NCBI RefSeq assembly: GCF_017309185.1
Contig: NZ_JAEKJZ010000001.1
Span: 930,001-994,000 of the forward strand
Direction of reading: 5' to 3'
Source of the DNA: Roseibium aggregatum
GTDB taxonomy: Bacteria; Pseudomonadota; Alphaproteobacteria; Rhizobiales; Stappiaceae
Length of the DNA: 64,000 nucleotides
The translations under genes were made by a program, and so were the position numbers. Of this stretch, positions 54,501-63,212 are shown piece by piece. The notes below the pieces were generated by a model. It was not told the DNA's origin and did not search any database. It saw nothing but the letters and a program-made list of their open reading frames with translations. Every line of letters starts with the position of its first letter. Positions within the stretch are counted from its first letter, which is position 1.

Positions 54501-54688
54501 CGGCAATCCTCGACAAGACAAACCTTACCCGGCCGGACGATTTCTATGCCGACCTGCTCGCCGCTCACGAAGGCCTCAGCAAGGCGGAAAGCGACGCCTA
54601 CAACGCCCGGCTGATCCTCCTGATGGCCAACCACATCGGCGACAGGGAAAGCTTGCAGATGCTTCTGGAGACCGCCAGGAGGAAGTGA
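54497..54688 (+). CDS. DUF2783 small protein
   Basis: A 63-residue protein (LTRPDDFYADLLAAHEGLSK, then a helical segment ending ARRK) that matches DUF2783. Its ATG overlaps the monooxygenase stop by four bases, so it is cotranslated and may be a small accessory subunit. No known activity. Confidence 0.78.
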   Translation: MTAILDKTNLTRPDDFYADLLAAHEGLSKAESDAYNARLILLMANHIGDRESLQMLLETARRK

Positions 54689-55149
54689 GCCTGGTGTGGG
54701 GTGCTCCAAAGCGTCAGAACGCCCATGGTCTCACCTTGAAGAAATTTGGTCATGATGCCCGATCGTTGTCCCGGTTTGACGGTCTGGCGTCACGCCGGGA
54801 TCCTGTACGCCGTGTAACAAGCGAACGGAAAACAAAGCGAATTCAGAAATGTGCCGGGTCCCTGCCTTCGCAGGGACGATTAATGGAACGTGACGCGCCG
54901 CGATAGTCAGGCTCGCTTCCGCCGACAGGGCTCCTGGAAACTCGATTGCACTTCGATCGGCACGTACATCCGGCGTTATCGGTGGACCAATCCGATGAAG
55001 CCGGTTCACAAACCGAAATATCACGACAATTTGGTACACTAAATCGTTTGAGGCCCCTGGGCCTTTGCCGTAGAGAATTGAAAGCTTGTGAAAAAGCCCT
55101 AAAGACAACCATCTGCGGCATTGGTTCCCCGCGCTGACTGGAGTGTCCG
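54689..55149. other. Intergenic region between DUF2783 and RND genes
   Basis: About 460 bases. It holds a perfect eight-base-stem hairpin at 54858-54877 (GTCCCTGC-CTTC-GCAGGGAC), typical of dispersed REP-like units, and AT-richer sequence at 54990-55110 that may carry the RND promoter. No gene is visible. Confidence 0.5.
54858..54877. repeat. REP-like hairpin
   Basis: Perfect eight-base arms with a CTTC loop (54858-54865 and 54870-54877). Could be a dispersed extragenic palindrome; a T-run for termination is absent. Confidence 0.4.
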
Positions 55150-56331
55150 TTGTCCGTTCTGAAACAGCTTATTGTCACGGTGATTCTACTGGCCGTCGCG
55201 GCCGGGCTCTGGGCACGGTTTTATCCTGGAGCGGGCGATTACCTGACCGCTTGGGGGATCCGGGACTGGGTGCCTTTCGAGGTCGCCGAGGCCGTGCAGG
55301 AAAAGTCAGGCGCGGGCGGGCGCTCCCGCGGGACGCCGCAAGGCGCGGTCGTGGCGACGCCCGTGGTCGAGGTCAAGATCAACGACCGCCTGTCGGCCAT
55401 CGGCACCAGCACCGCATTACAGACCGTTGCCGTGATGCCGTTCAGCAGCGGCCGCCTGACCGAAATTCTGGTCCGTTCCGGCGCCACTGTGGAACGCGGC
55501 GAGGTGATTGCAAGGCTGGACTCCGATGCGGAGGAGATTGCCGTTTCCCGCGCTGGCAACGCGCTGAAGGACGCCGAAGCGCGGCTTGAGCGTATCAGGG
55601 TGCTGCGCAAGACCAATACCGCGACGGCGGTGCAGGAAACCGACGCCGAGCTGGAAGTGCAGAACGCCCGTCTGGAACTGAAGGCGGCCGAACTGGCGCT
55701 TGCAAGGCGGTCCATCGAGACGCCGATCAGCGGCATTGTCGGCATCCTGCCGATCACGGCGGGCAACTATGTCACGTCTCAGTCGGTGATCGCACGGATC
55801 GACGATCGCAGCGAGATCCTGGTCGATTTCTGGGTGCCGGAACGCTTCGCAGCAACCATGAGGGTCGGTGCTCCTTTGACCGCGACCTCGGTCGCCAGGC
55901 CGGGCGAAACCTTCAAGGGCGAGATCAGCGCTGTCGACAACCGCATTGACACCGACAGCCGGACACTCCAGGTCCGGGCCCGCTTCCCGAACGAGAACGA
56001 CACGCTGCGCGCGGGCATGTCCTTCCAGGTGTCCATGACCTTTCCCGGCGACACGTTTCCGGCGGTCGATCCGCTTGCCGTGCAATGGGGCTCGGACGGA
56101 GCCTTTGTCTGGGCGGTGCGGGACGGGAAGGGCGCACGCGTGCCGATCGACATTATCCAGCGCAACACGGACAGTGTTCTTGTCCACGCTCCGCTGACGA
56201 CCGAGGACGAAGTGGTCACCGAAGGCATTCATCTCGTGCGCGACGGGGCGGAACTGACGATCGCAGAACGCAAGCAGGCGCCGGCCTCTTCGGCACCGCC
56301 CGACGACACGAAGACCGCGAGCGGGTCCTGA
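55150..56331 (+). CDS. RND efflux periplasmic adaptor (membrane fusion protein)
   Basis: A 393-residue HlyD/AcrA-type adaptor. N-terminal anchor helix (VLKQLIVTVILLAVAAGLWA), a lipoyl-like domain (GRLTEILVRSGATVERGEV), a coiled-coil hairpin (about 140-190), then SIETPISGIVGILPI and a beta-barrel. Starts on TTG with GGAG six bases before it; no ATG fits the N-terminus. It forms an efflux system with the pump encoded 22 bases downstream. Confidence 0.9.
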   Translation: MSVLKQLIVTVILLAVAAGLWARFYPGAGDYLTAWGIRDWVPFEVAEAVQEKSGAGGRSRGTPQGAVVATPVVEVKINDRLSAIGTSTALQTVAVMPFSSGRLTEILVRSGATVERGEVIARLDSDAEEIAVSRAGNALKDAEARLERIRVLRKTNTATAVQETDAELEVQNARLELKAAELALARRSIETPISGIVGILPITAGNYVTSQSVIARIDDRSEILVDFWVPERFAATMRVGAPLTATSVARPGETFKGEISAVDNRIDTDSRTLQVRARFPNENDTLRAGMSFQVSMTFPGDTFPAVDPLAVQWGSDGAFVWAVRDGKGARVPIDIIQRNTDSVLVHAPLTTEDEVVTEGIHLVRDGAELTIAERKQAPASSAPPDDTKTASGS

Positions 56332-56353
56332 CCCTGAAACGGAGGCGGCAAGC

Positions 56354-59300
56354 ATGAAAAGCCTGAAGAACTTTGGTTTCACCAGCCTGTTTGTCCGCCG
56401 GCCGGTCTTTGCCTTCGTGATCAACATGCTGATTGTGGTGGCGGGGCTCGCTGCGATGTTCGGCATAGAGATCCGGGAATTGCCCGATGTCGACCGGCCG
56501 GTCATTTCGGTCAGGACCGACTACGATTCCGCTGCCGCGGAAACCATCGACAGGGAAGTGACCGGGATCATCGAGGGCGCGGTTGCGCGGGTCTCCGGAG
56601 TGAAGTCGATCTCTTCCACGTCCTCCTTCGGCCGCAGCCGCGTTACAGTGGAATTTGCCGACGATGTCGATCTGGACGTCGCCGCTTCCGATATGCGCGA
56701 CGCGCTCGGCCGCATCGCCAACGACATGCCGGAAGACGCGGATGCGTCCCGAATCGTGAAAGCGGACTCAAACGCCCAGCCGGTCTTGCGTCTCGGTGTG
56801 ACGTCCGATCGCCTGTCGGTCGAGGATATGACCGTTCTCGTACAGGAGGAAATCGAGGACACGCTCGCCGCCGTCCCGGGCGTCGCGGACGTTCAGGTCT
56901 ATGGCGACCGGGACAAGATCTTCCGGATCGACATCGACCAGGCCAAGATGGCGAGCCTCAACCTGACGCTCGCCGATGTCGCCAATGCGCTGTCATCGAT
57001 GGCGTTCGACACGCCGGCCGGTTCCCTGACCAGCCAGAACCAGGATCTGACGGTACGGGCATCCGCGACCATCAACACGCCGGAAGCCTTCGAGAACATC
57101 ATCATCAACCGGCGCGCCCGGTTGAGGGACTTCGTAACCGTGACGCTCGGTCCCGATCTCGGCCAGACCCAGCTCCGCGCCAACGGTAAGTCGGGCATCG
57201 GCATGGGCATCATCCGCTCGGCCCAGTCGAATACGCTGGAGATTTCCCAGGGTGTGCGCGAAGCCGTCGACAGGCTTCAGGAGAACCTGCCCGAAGGCAC
57301 GACGCTGGAGGTCACCAGCGACGATGCGACCTTCATCAACGGGGCCATTCACGAAGTCGAAATCGCCCTGATCATTTCCGTCAGCGTCGTTCTCCTGATC
57401 ATCTACATCTTCCTGTGGGACTGGCGCGCGACGCTTATTCCGGGCGTTTCCCTGCCCGTCGCCCTGATCGGGACCCTGGCGGCGATCTACCTCGCTGGGT
57501 TCTCGATCAATATCCTGACCCTGCTCGCCCTGGTTCTGGCGACCGGTCTCGTCGTGGACGACGCCATCGTCGTTCTTGAAAACATCGTCCGGCGGCGCAA
57601 CGAGGGCATCGGCCCGCGCGCGGCCGCCGTGCTTGGAACCGAGGAGGTGTTCTTCGCGGTTCTGGCGACCACCGCCACGCTGATCGCCGTCTTCGTGCCC
57701 CTGTCCTTCCTGCCCGGGCAGACCGGCGGCCTGTTCCGAGAATTCGGCTTCGTGCTTGCCATCGCCGTCTTCCTGTCGTCAATCGTTGCCCTGTCGTTGT
57801 GTCCGATGCTGGCCTCACGGCTCCTGAAAGGCGGTTCCGATGCAAAGGCGAGTGAAAAATCCGGCGGCCACAGTGGCCCGGTCGGTTCGCTCGGCCGTCT
57901 TTTGGGCGGGTTTTACAGCAAGTGCCTGACCGCCTGCCTGAATGCGCCAATCGTGGTGCTGGCAGTATCTGTCGTCTTTGCCGGAACGGCGGGCATCTTG
58001 TTCGGGACAATCAAGTCGGAACTGACACCTTCGGAAGACAGATCCATCGCCTTCATGAGCATCTCGGCCCCCGAAGGCGTCAGCCTGGATTACCTGTCCC
58101 AGGAAATGCGCAAGATCGAGCAATTGCTCCAGCCTTACCTGGACAGCGGCGAAATGGTCAGCACCTTTTCCGTCGCCGGCCGGGGCGGTACCAAGAACAA
58201 GGGGTTCATGGTGATGCGTCTGGCGCCCTGGGACCAACGGGCCCGCTCCCAGCAGGACATCGTTTCGGAAATCTCCGGGCTCGTGCGCGACGTGCCGGGC
58301 GTGCGCACCTTTGCCTTCCAGCCCAACAGCCTCGGCATCCGGGGCGCGGGATCGGGCCTTCAATTCGCCGTTTCCGGCAGCGTCAGTTACGCGCTCCTGG
58401 GGGAGACGGCCGAAAAGATCATCGCGGAAATGGAAAAGGATCTCCGTTTCCGCCAGGCGCGCCTGTCCAATCAGGCCACCCAGCCGCAGTTGAAGGTGAC
58501 CGTCGACCGCGAACGGGCGTCCGATCTCGGTATCGACATCGCCGGTCTCGGCAACGCCGTCCAGGCCATGCTGGACGGGCGCAAGATCGGCCAGGTGTTC
58601 ATCGAGGACCAGGCCTACGACGTGAAATTCGTTTCCACGACGAACCCGATCAACGACCCGACGGACATGGAGAACATCTTCATGAAGACCGGCGACGGCC
58701 GGTTCGTGCCTGTTTCGACCATTGCAACACTTGAGGAAATCGCTGTTCCCCCCGCGCTGACCCGCGAACAGCAACTGCGTTCCGTTGCCATTACCTCGGC
58801 GCTCGCGCCCGACTTCGCACTCGGCAACGCCTACGAGGAAGTGCTGAAGATCGCAGAACCGCTGCTGCCGCCGGGCGCGCGCATCATACCGCTCGCCGAA
58901 ACGGCGACCCTCGGCGAACAGTCGGAAAGCATGGCCGCCGTCTTCGGCTTCGCCATCGTCATTATCCTGCTGGTGCTGGCCGCCCAGTTCGAAAGCTTCA
59001 TCAGTGCGATCATCATCATGGCAACCGTGCCTCTCGGGCTCGCCTGCGCCGTCTTCGCCATGCTCCTGACCGGCACGACGCTGAACGTCTATTCCCAGAT
59101 CGGACTGGTGCTTCTGGTCGGCATCATGGCCAAGAACGGGATCCTGATCGTGGAATTCGCCAACCAGCTCCGCGACCGGGGGCAGGGCGTGCGCGAGGCG
59201 ATCGAAAACGCCGCCACGATCCGCCTGCGCCCGGTGATGATGACAATGATCTGTACCATTGTCGGCGGCGTGCCGCTGATCATGGCTTCGGGCGCCGGCG

Positions 59301-59503
59301 CCGAGGCGCGCATCGCGCTCGGCTTCGTCATCGTCGGCGGTCTCGGCCTTGCAACCGTCTCCACCCTGTTCCTCACCCCGGTCGCCTACCTGCTTCTCGG
59401 CCGCTTCATCACCCCCGCCGTTCAGGAGGAACAGCGTCTCCACCGGGAGATGGAAGAAGCGGAGTCTCTCGGGAACGGGGAAGCGCAGGTTCCGGGAGAA
59501 TAA
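56354..59503 (+). CDS. RND-family efflux transporter permease
   Basis: A 1049-residue AcrB-type pump. The proton-relay acidic pair is visible in TGLVVDDAIVVLENI and the relay lysine in GIMAKNGILIVEFANQLRD, with two large periplasmic loops (about 45-340 and 560-870). It exports drugs or other amphiphiles with proton drive through the adaptor encoded upstream. An outer-membrane TolC-like gene is not in the window. Confidence 0.94.
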   Translation: MKSLKNFGFTSLFVRRPVFAFVINMLIVVAGLAAMFGIEIRELPDVDRPVISVRTDYDSAAAETIDREVTGIIEGAVARVSGVKSISSTSSFGRSRVTVEFADDVDLDVAASDMRDALGRIANDMPEDADASRIVKADSNAQPVLRLGVTSDRLSVEDMTVLVQEEIEDTLAAVPGVADVQVYGDRDKIFRIDIDQAKMASLNLTLADVANALSSMAFDTPAGSLTSQNQDLTVRASATINTPEAFENIIINRRARLRDFVTVTLGPDLGQTQLRANGKSGIGMGIIRSAQSNTLEISQGVREAVDRLQENLPEGTTLEVTSDDATFINGAIHEVEIALIISVSVVLLIIYIFLWDWRATLIPGVSLPVALIGTLAAIYLAGFSINILTLLALVLATGLVVDDAIVVLENIVRRRNEGIGPRAAAVLGTEEVFFAVLATTATLIAVFVPLSFLPGQTGGLFREFGFVLAIAVFLSSIVALSLCPMLASRLLKGGSDAKASEKSGGHSGPVGSLGRLLGGFYSKCLTACLNAPIVVLAVSVVFAGTAGILFGTIKSELTPSEDRSIAFMSISAPEGVSLDYLSQEMRKIEQLLQPYLDSGEMVSTFSVAGRGGTKNKGFMVMRLAPWDQRARSQQDIVSEISGLVRDVPGVRTFAFQPNSLGIRGAGSGLQFAVSGSVSYALLGETAEKIIAEMEKDLRFRQARLSNQATQPQLKVTVDRERASDLGIDIAGLGNAVQAMLDGRKIGQVFIEDQAYDVKFVSTTNPINDPTDMENIFMKTGDGRFVPVSTIATLEEIAVPPALTREQQLRSVAITSALAPDFALGNAYEEVLKIAEPLLPPGARIIPLAETATLGEQSESMAAVFGFAIVIILLVLAAQFESFISAIIIMATVPLGLACAVFAMLLTGTTLNVYSQIGLVLLVGIMAKNGILIVEFANQLRDRGQGVREAIENAATIRLRPVMMTMICTIVGGVPLIMASGAGAEARIALGFVIVGGLGLATVSTLFLTPVAYLLLGRFITPAVQEEQRLHREMEEAESLGNGEAQVPGE

Positions 59504-59530
59504 GGTCCGTAACCTAGAGAGGCGTGTTTC

Positions 59531-60850
59531 CTATCGACCGGTAATCCACGGGGCGACGATCAGGATCGCAACCGCCAGCACCTGCAAAGCGATGAACGGC
59601 AGCAGGGAGCGGAAGATCGTTGCCAGGGAAATGTCCGGTGGCGCGACGCTCTTGAGGTAGAAGGCGGCCGGGCCGAAGGGCGGCGACAGGAACGACACCT
59701 GCATGTTCATGCAAAACAATACCCCGAACCAGACCGGATCATATCCGAGATCCTTGATGATCGGAACGAAGATCGGCATGGTCAGCAAGGCGATGCCGAC
59801 CCAGTCGAGGAACATCCCGAGCACGAACAGGATCAGCATCATGAACAGGAGGACGATGGTCGGGTCGTTCGAAATGCCGGAAATCAGCGCGGAAACGAAC
59901 TTGATGCCGCCCATCAGGTTGAAGACGCCAACCAGGGCGCTGGCGCCGATGCCGATCCAGACGATCATGCCGACGGTCTGAAGCGTCTGAAGGGCCGCGC
60001 CTTTCAGAAGGTCGAGCGAGAACTCGCCACGCACGACCGTCGACAGAAGCACACCCGCCACGCCAACCGCGGAGGCTTCGGTCACACTGGCGATACCGCC
60101 GTAAATCGAACCGAGCACGCCGGCTACCACGGCAAGAGGCAGGACCAGGCCCTTGAGCAGGCGGAGTTTTTCCGGAAGAGGCACACTCTCGCCGTCCGGA
60201 ACCGGTGCGGCCTCCGGGTTGAGATAGGCCCGGATCAGCACATACGCGACGTAGAAACCGGCCAGCATCAGCCCTGGAACGAAGGCCGCGGTGAACAGGT
60301 CGCCGACCGAGACATTCGCCGTCAGGCCGTAGATGATCAGGACGATCGATGGCGGCACCATGGTGCCGAGCGCTCCCCCGGCGCAGACAACGCCGATAGC
60401 CAGATGCTTGTCGTAACCGAGCCGCAGCATCTGTGGAAGGGCGACCAGTCCGAGCAGGACGACTTCCCCCCCGATGATGCCGCTCATGGCCGCCAGGATC
60501 ACCGCCACCACAATCGTCTGGATGGCGACCCCGCCGCGCAGGCGGCCGCCGACCAGCTTCATGGCGTCGAACAGGTCCCGGGCAATTCCGGAGCGGTCCA
60601 GGATCGCCGCCATCAGCACGAACATCGGCACCGAAACGAAGACGAAAGACGAAACAAAGGAATAGACCCGGCTCGTGATCAGAGGAACGACCATGGGACC
60701 GAACCAGCCGAGCGCGAAAATGAGAGCGACCAGCAGGGTGACAAAGGCCAGCGGGATGCCGGAGACCAGGAGGCCCAGAAGCATCGCGAACATGAGCAGC
60801 GTGCCGAACTCGATGCCGAGCGACTGGAAGGAACCGAAGAACTCGATCAC
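59531..60850 (-). CDS. dctM: TRAP transporter large permease (DctM family)
   Basis: A 439-residue membrane protein with about 12 helices and DctM-type segments such as GIPLAFVTLLVALIFALGW, GGALGTMVPPSIVLIIYGL and GMFLDWVGIALLTMPIF. It overlaps the small permease gene by four bases. Sodium-coupled uptake of an organic acid with the periplasmic DctP protein encoded upstream on the same strand; gluconate or a related sugar acid is likely from the kinase next to it. Confidence 0.93.
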   Translation of the reverse strand: MIEFFGSFQSLGIEFGTLLMFAMLLGLLVSGIPLAFVTLLVALIFALGWFGPMVVPLITSRVYSFVSSFVFVSVPMFVLMAAILDRSGIARDLFDAMKLVGGRLRGGVAIQTIVVAVILAAMSGIIGGEVVLLGLVALPQMLRLGYDKHLAIGVVCAGGALGTMVPPSIVLIIYGLTANVSVGDLFTAAFVPGLMLAGFYVAYVLIRAYLNPEAAPVPDGESVPLPEKLRLLKGLVLPLAVVAGVLGSIYGGIASVTEASAVGVAGVLLSTVVRGEFSLDLLKGAALQTLQTVGMIVWIGIGASALVGVFNLMGGIKFVSALISGISNDPTIVLLFMMLILFVLGMFLDWVGIALLTMPIFVPIIKDLGYDPVWFGVLFCMNMQVSFLSPPFGPAAFYLKSVAPPDISLATIFRSLLPFIALQVLAVAILIVAPWITGR

Positions 60851-61398
60851 TTGCGCCCCCTGGCGTAATTGAAGGCGAGAAGGAGAAACTGGACCGCCAT
60901 CACGGCCATCACGGCCAGCAGGAAGACCTTGATCAGGCCGGGATAGACCGGGTCCCAGGCACTGCCGGAACGTTCAAGCCGGAAGCTGCCGTCCGGGCGG
61001 AAGGCGGCCTTCTGCACCATGAGCCAGGCGGCCCAGGCGAAAATGCCGCTGGCCAGTGCGCAGATCAGTGAGATGACGATATCGAGCCCGCGCCGGAGCC
61101 TTGCCGGCAGGGCGTCGTATATCAGGACCACACGGATATGCCGGTCCCGCGCCGTGCAGTAGAGCCCGCCGTAGAGGAAGGCGGCGCCGCACAGGAATAT
61201 GGTCGTTTCGTGCGCCCAGATTGTCGGAGCGTTGAAAAGATAACGCAGCAGCACCTCGTTCAGCAGAATCAGCATCGAAACGACTATGCCGCCGGCAAAG
61301 AGCAGGCCGGTCTTGTCGATCCACCTGCCAAGCCGCCCGGCTTCCGCTATGGCACCGGCGTCCTGGTCCTGCTTGGGCGCTTCCTTCGGTTCCGCCAC
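60847..61398 (-). CDS. dctQ: TRAP transporter small permease (DctQ family)
   Basis: A 183-residue protein with four helices; the DctQ motif region NAPTIWAHETTIFLCGAAFL is clear. The GTG at 61398 has AGGGAGGA upstream and begins VAEPKEAPK; the longer upstream frame crosses the DctP-DctQ hairpin and is rejected. It bridges DctM and the binding protein. Confidence 0.9.
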   Translation of the reverse strand: MAEPKEAPKQDQDAGAIAEAGRLGRWIDKTGLLFAGGIVVSMLILLNEVLLRYLFNAPTIWAHETTIFLCGAAFLYGGLYCTARDRHIRVVLIYDALPARLRRGLDIVISLICALASGIFAWAAWLMVQKAAFRPDGSFRLERSGSAWDPVYPGLIKVFLLAVMAVMAVQFLLLAFNYARGRK

Positions 61399-61417
61399 GT
61401 TTTCCTCCCTTAACTTT

Positions 61418-61443
61418 GAAAACGGGCGCCCGAAGGCGCCCGT
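61418..61443 (-). terminator. Attenuator-like hairpin between dctP and dctQ
   Basis: ACGGGCGCC (61422-61430) pairs perfectly with 61435-61443 around CGAA; on the minus strand it is followed by TTTTC. It would lower expression of the permeases relative to the binding protein. Confidence 0.65.
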
Positions 61444-61466
61444 CCGACTGTGACCGGTGCAGGGGC

Positions 61467-62489
61467 TTACTGCATCATGCCGTTTTCTTTGAGGTAGCCG
61501 GTCAGGACATCGTAAACCTTCTGGGCGTTTTCGGAGCGCTCGGCAACCTTGGCCCATTCTCCGGTCGCGATGGTGCGGAACTTGGCGCGCTCCTCCTGAG
61601 GCCAGTCGATAACGGTCACCTTGCCGCCCGCCTTGGCTTCCTCGACGGCCTGGAGGTCACGCTCCGCCAGGGCGGCGACCTGGGACTTGGCGAATTCCAC
61701 GACGCTTTCCTCAAGTGCGGATTGCAGTTCGGCCGGAAGGGCGTCCCACTTGTCCTTGTTTATCGAGATTTCAACCAGCGGCATGGAATGGAAACCCGGA
61801 TAGACCGGGTAGGGCGCGACGCCATGCATTCCCTGCGCATGATTGGTCGAAAACACGGTGTAGTCGGCGGCGTCGATGACACCCTTGTCCAGACTGGTAA
61901 AGACTTCGGACCCGGGTAGGTTGACCGGAGCGGCGCCAGCCGCGGCGAAGACCTGCTGCACAAGACCTTCCGGGGCGCGCATCTTCAGGCCTTTCAGGTC
62001 GTCCACGCCGTTGAGCGGCACCTTGGAAACGAACGCCTCGAGGCCCGGCGTCGTGGCGCCGATGAAATGCAGCCCGTAGGGCTCGACCAGCTCGTTCATC
62101 AGTTCCTTGCCACCGCCTTTGGCCATGAAGGCGAACATTTCGTCCGGTGACGACCAGGCGCCAACCGGGTTGGCGATCAGGCCGAAGGCCGGATCCTTGC
62201 CGGCGAAATAGGATGTATCCGTGACATGGCCGTCGAGAATTCCGGCGGAAATCGCATCCTGGGTTTCATTGTGTGCAACAATCGATTCCACCGGCAGCAG
62301 CTCGATTTCGACTCGGCCGCCGGTCTTTTCCTTGACCTTTTCGGCCCAGCCCTGCTGCAGTTCGAAATTCGGGTTTCCGGCTGGGTCGGAAGACTGGAAG
62401 CGGAACGAGAAGTCCGCTGCCATTGCGGTGGTCGCGAGCGCGCCCGCCGCTGCGGCGGCGAGGGCGGTTCTGGTCAGGTGTTTCAGCAT
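61467..62489 (-). CDS. dctP: TRAP transporter substrate-binding protein (DctP family)
   Basis: A 340-residue periplasmic protein with a signal peptide (LTRTALAAAAAGALATTAMA). The carboxylate-clamping arginine lies in LKGLKMRAPEGLV, and DAADYTVFSTNHAQGMH is typical of the family. GGGAGGAACC precedes the ATG at 62489. Adjacent gluconokinase and LacI-type regulator suggest gluconate or another sugar acid as ligand. Confidence 0.92.
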   Translation of the reverse strand: MLKHLTRTALAAAAAGALATTAMAADFSFRFQSSDPAGNPNFELQQGWAEKVKEKTGGRVEIELLPVESIVAHNETQDAISAGILDGHVTDTSYFAGKDPAFGLIANPVGAWSSPDEMFAFMAKGGGKELMNELVEPYGLHFIGATTPGLEAFVSKVPLNGVDDLKGLKMRAPEGLVQQVFAAAGAAPVNLPGSEVFTSLDKGVIDAADYTVFSTNHAQGMHGVAPYPVYPGFHSMPLVEISINKDKWDALPAELQSALEESVVEFAKSQVAALAERDLQAVEEAKAGGKVTVIDWPQEERAKFRTIATGEWAKVAERSENAQKVYDVLTGYLKENGMMQ

Positions 62490-62521
62490 GGGTTCCTCCC
62501 GGATATGGAAATCGCCTCCCG

Positions 62522-63100
62522 TCACGAGGCGATGGTTGCTTGGGGCGGCGCAATGCGCCCCAGTTCTTCCAGGGCGCTGTCGACCAGCCGGTCGATCGGC
62601 CTTGAAATCTCAAGGGTTATGCCGGCTTCTCCGGCTTCAAGCGGTTCCAGTGTCGCCAGTTGGCTGTCCAGCAGCGGTTCTCCGACAAAATGTCCCTGCC
62701 GTCCCGCGAGCCGCTCGGCGATTAACGCGCGCGGACCGGTCAGGTGGATGAAACGGCAAGAGGGCAAGGCGGCGCGCAGCCTGTCGCGATAAGTGCGCTT
62801 CAGGCTGGAACAGGCGATCACCGCGCCGCCTTCGCAATAGATCATCAATTTGGCAGCCAGAGTGACCGCGTCCAGCCAGGGCATGCGGTCGGCGTCGGAA
62901 AGCGCTTCGCCAGCGGCCATCTTGCGTTTGTTTTCGGGGCTGTGAAAGTCGTCCGCTTCGACCATGCCGATGCCGAGCCGTTGTGAAAGCCGGTCGGCCA
63001 GCAGGCTTTTGCCGGCACCGCACACTCCCATCACGACGATTGCGGCATCGCTTGCGGCCGATGTCGGCTCACCCTGCATTTCCGTCCCCATTTCTTTCAT
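62522..63100 (-). CDS. gntK: Gluconokinase
   Basis: A 192-residue kinase with the P-loop VMGVCGAGKSLLADRL and the segments EADDFHSPENKRKMAAGEAL, DRMPWLDAV and CSSLKRTYRDRLR that define gluconate kinases of the GntK type. It phosphorylates gluconate to 6-phosphogluconate. The ATG at 63100 is the first start; the operator at 63117-63136 lies just upstream. The TRAP genes follow on the same strand 32 bases later, so import and phosphorylation are in one operon. Confidence 0.93.
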   Translation of the reverse strand: MKEMGTEMQGEPTSAASDAAIVVMGVCGAGKSLLADRLSQRLGIGMVEADDFHSPENKRKMAAGEALSDADRMPWLDAVTLAAKLMIYCEGGAVIACSSLKRTYRDRLRAALPSCRFIHLTGPRALIAERLAGRQGHFVGEPLLDSQLATLEPLEAGEAGITLEISRPIDRLVDSALEELGRIAPPQATIAS

Positions 63101-63116
63101 CTTGTTGAACCATAAA

Positions 63117-63136
63117 AAATGGTAGCGCTAACATTT
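63117..63136. promoter_or_regulatory. LacI-family (GntR-like) operator upstream of gntK
   Basis: A 20-bp near-perfect palindrome (AAATGGTAGCGCTAACATTT, one mismatched pair) with the TAGCGCTA core typical of LacI-family sites, between the divergent gluconokinase and LacI genes. Confidence 0.75.
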
Positions 63137-63212
63137 TGTCAAATCATTTTTTCTGGCCTATCATTTTCGTCCGAGATTGAAATTGTTTAACCTTTTGTCC
63201 TGGAAGGATAAT

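Noticed and set aside
52905-54521. A 538-codon minus-strand frame opposite the FAD monooxygenase
   Set aside because: Shadow of a gene with clear FAD motifs; no start signal or domain of its own.
57815-59443. A 542-codon minus-strand frame opposite the RND pump
   Set aside because: Antisense to the AcrB-like gene with its proton-relay motifs; composition rich in His, Gly and Arg is typical of a GC-rich shadow frame.
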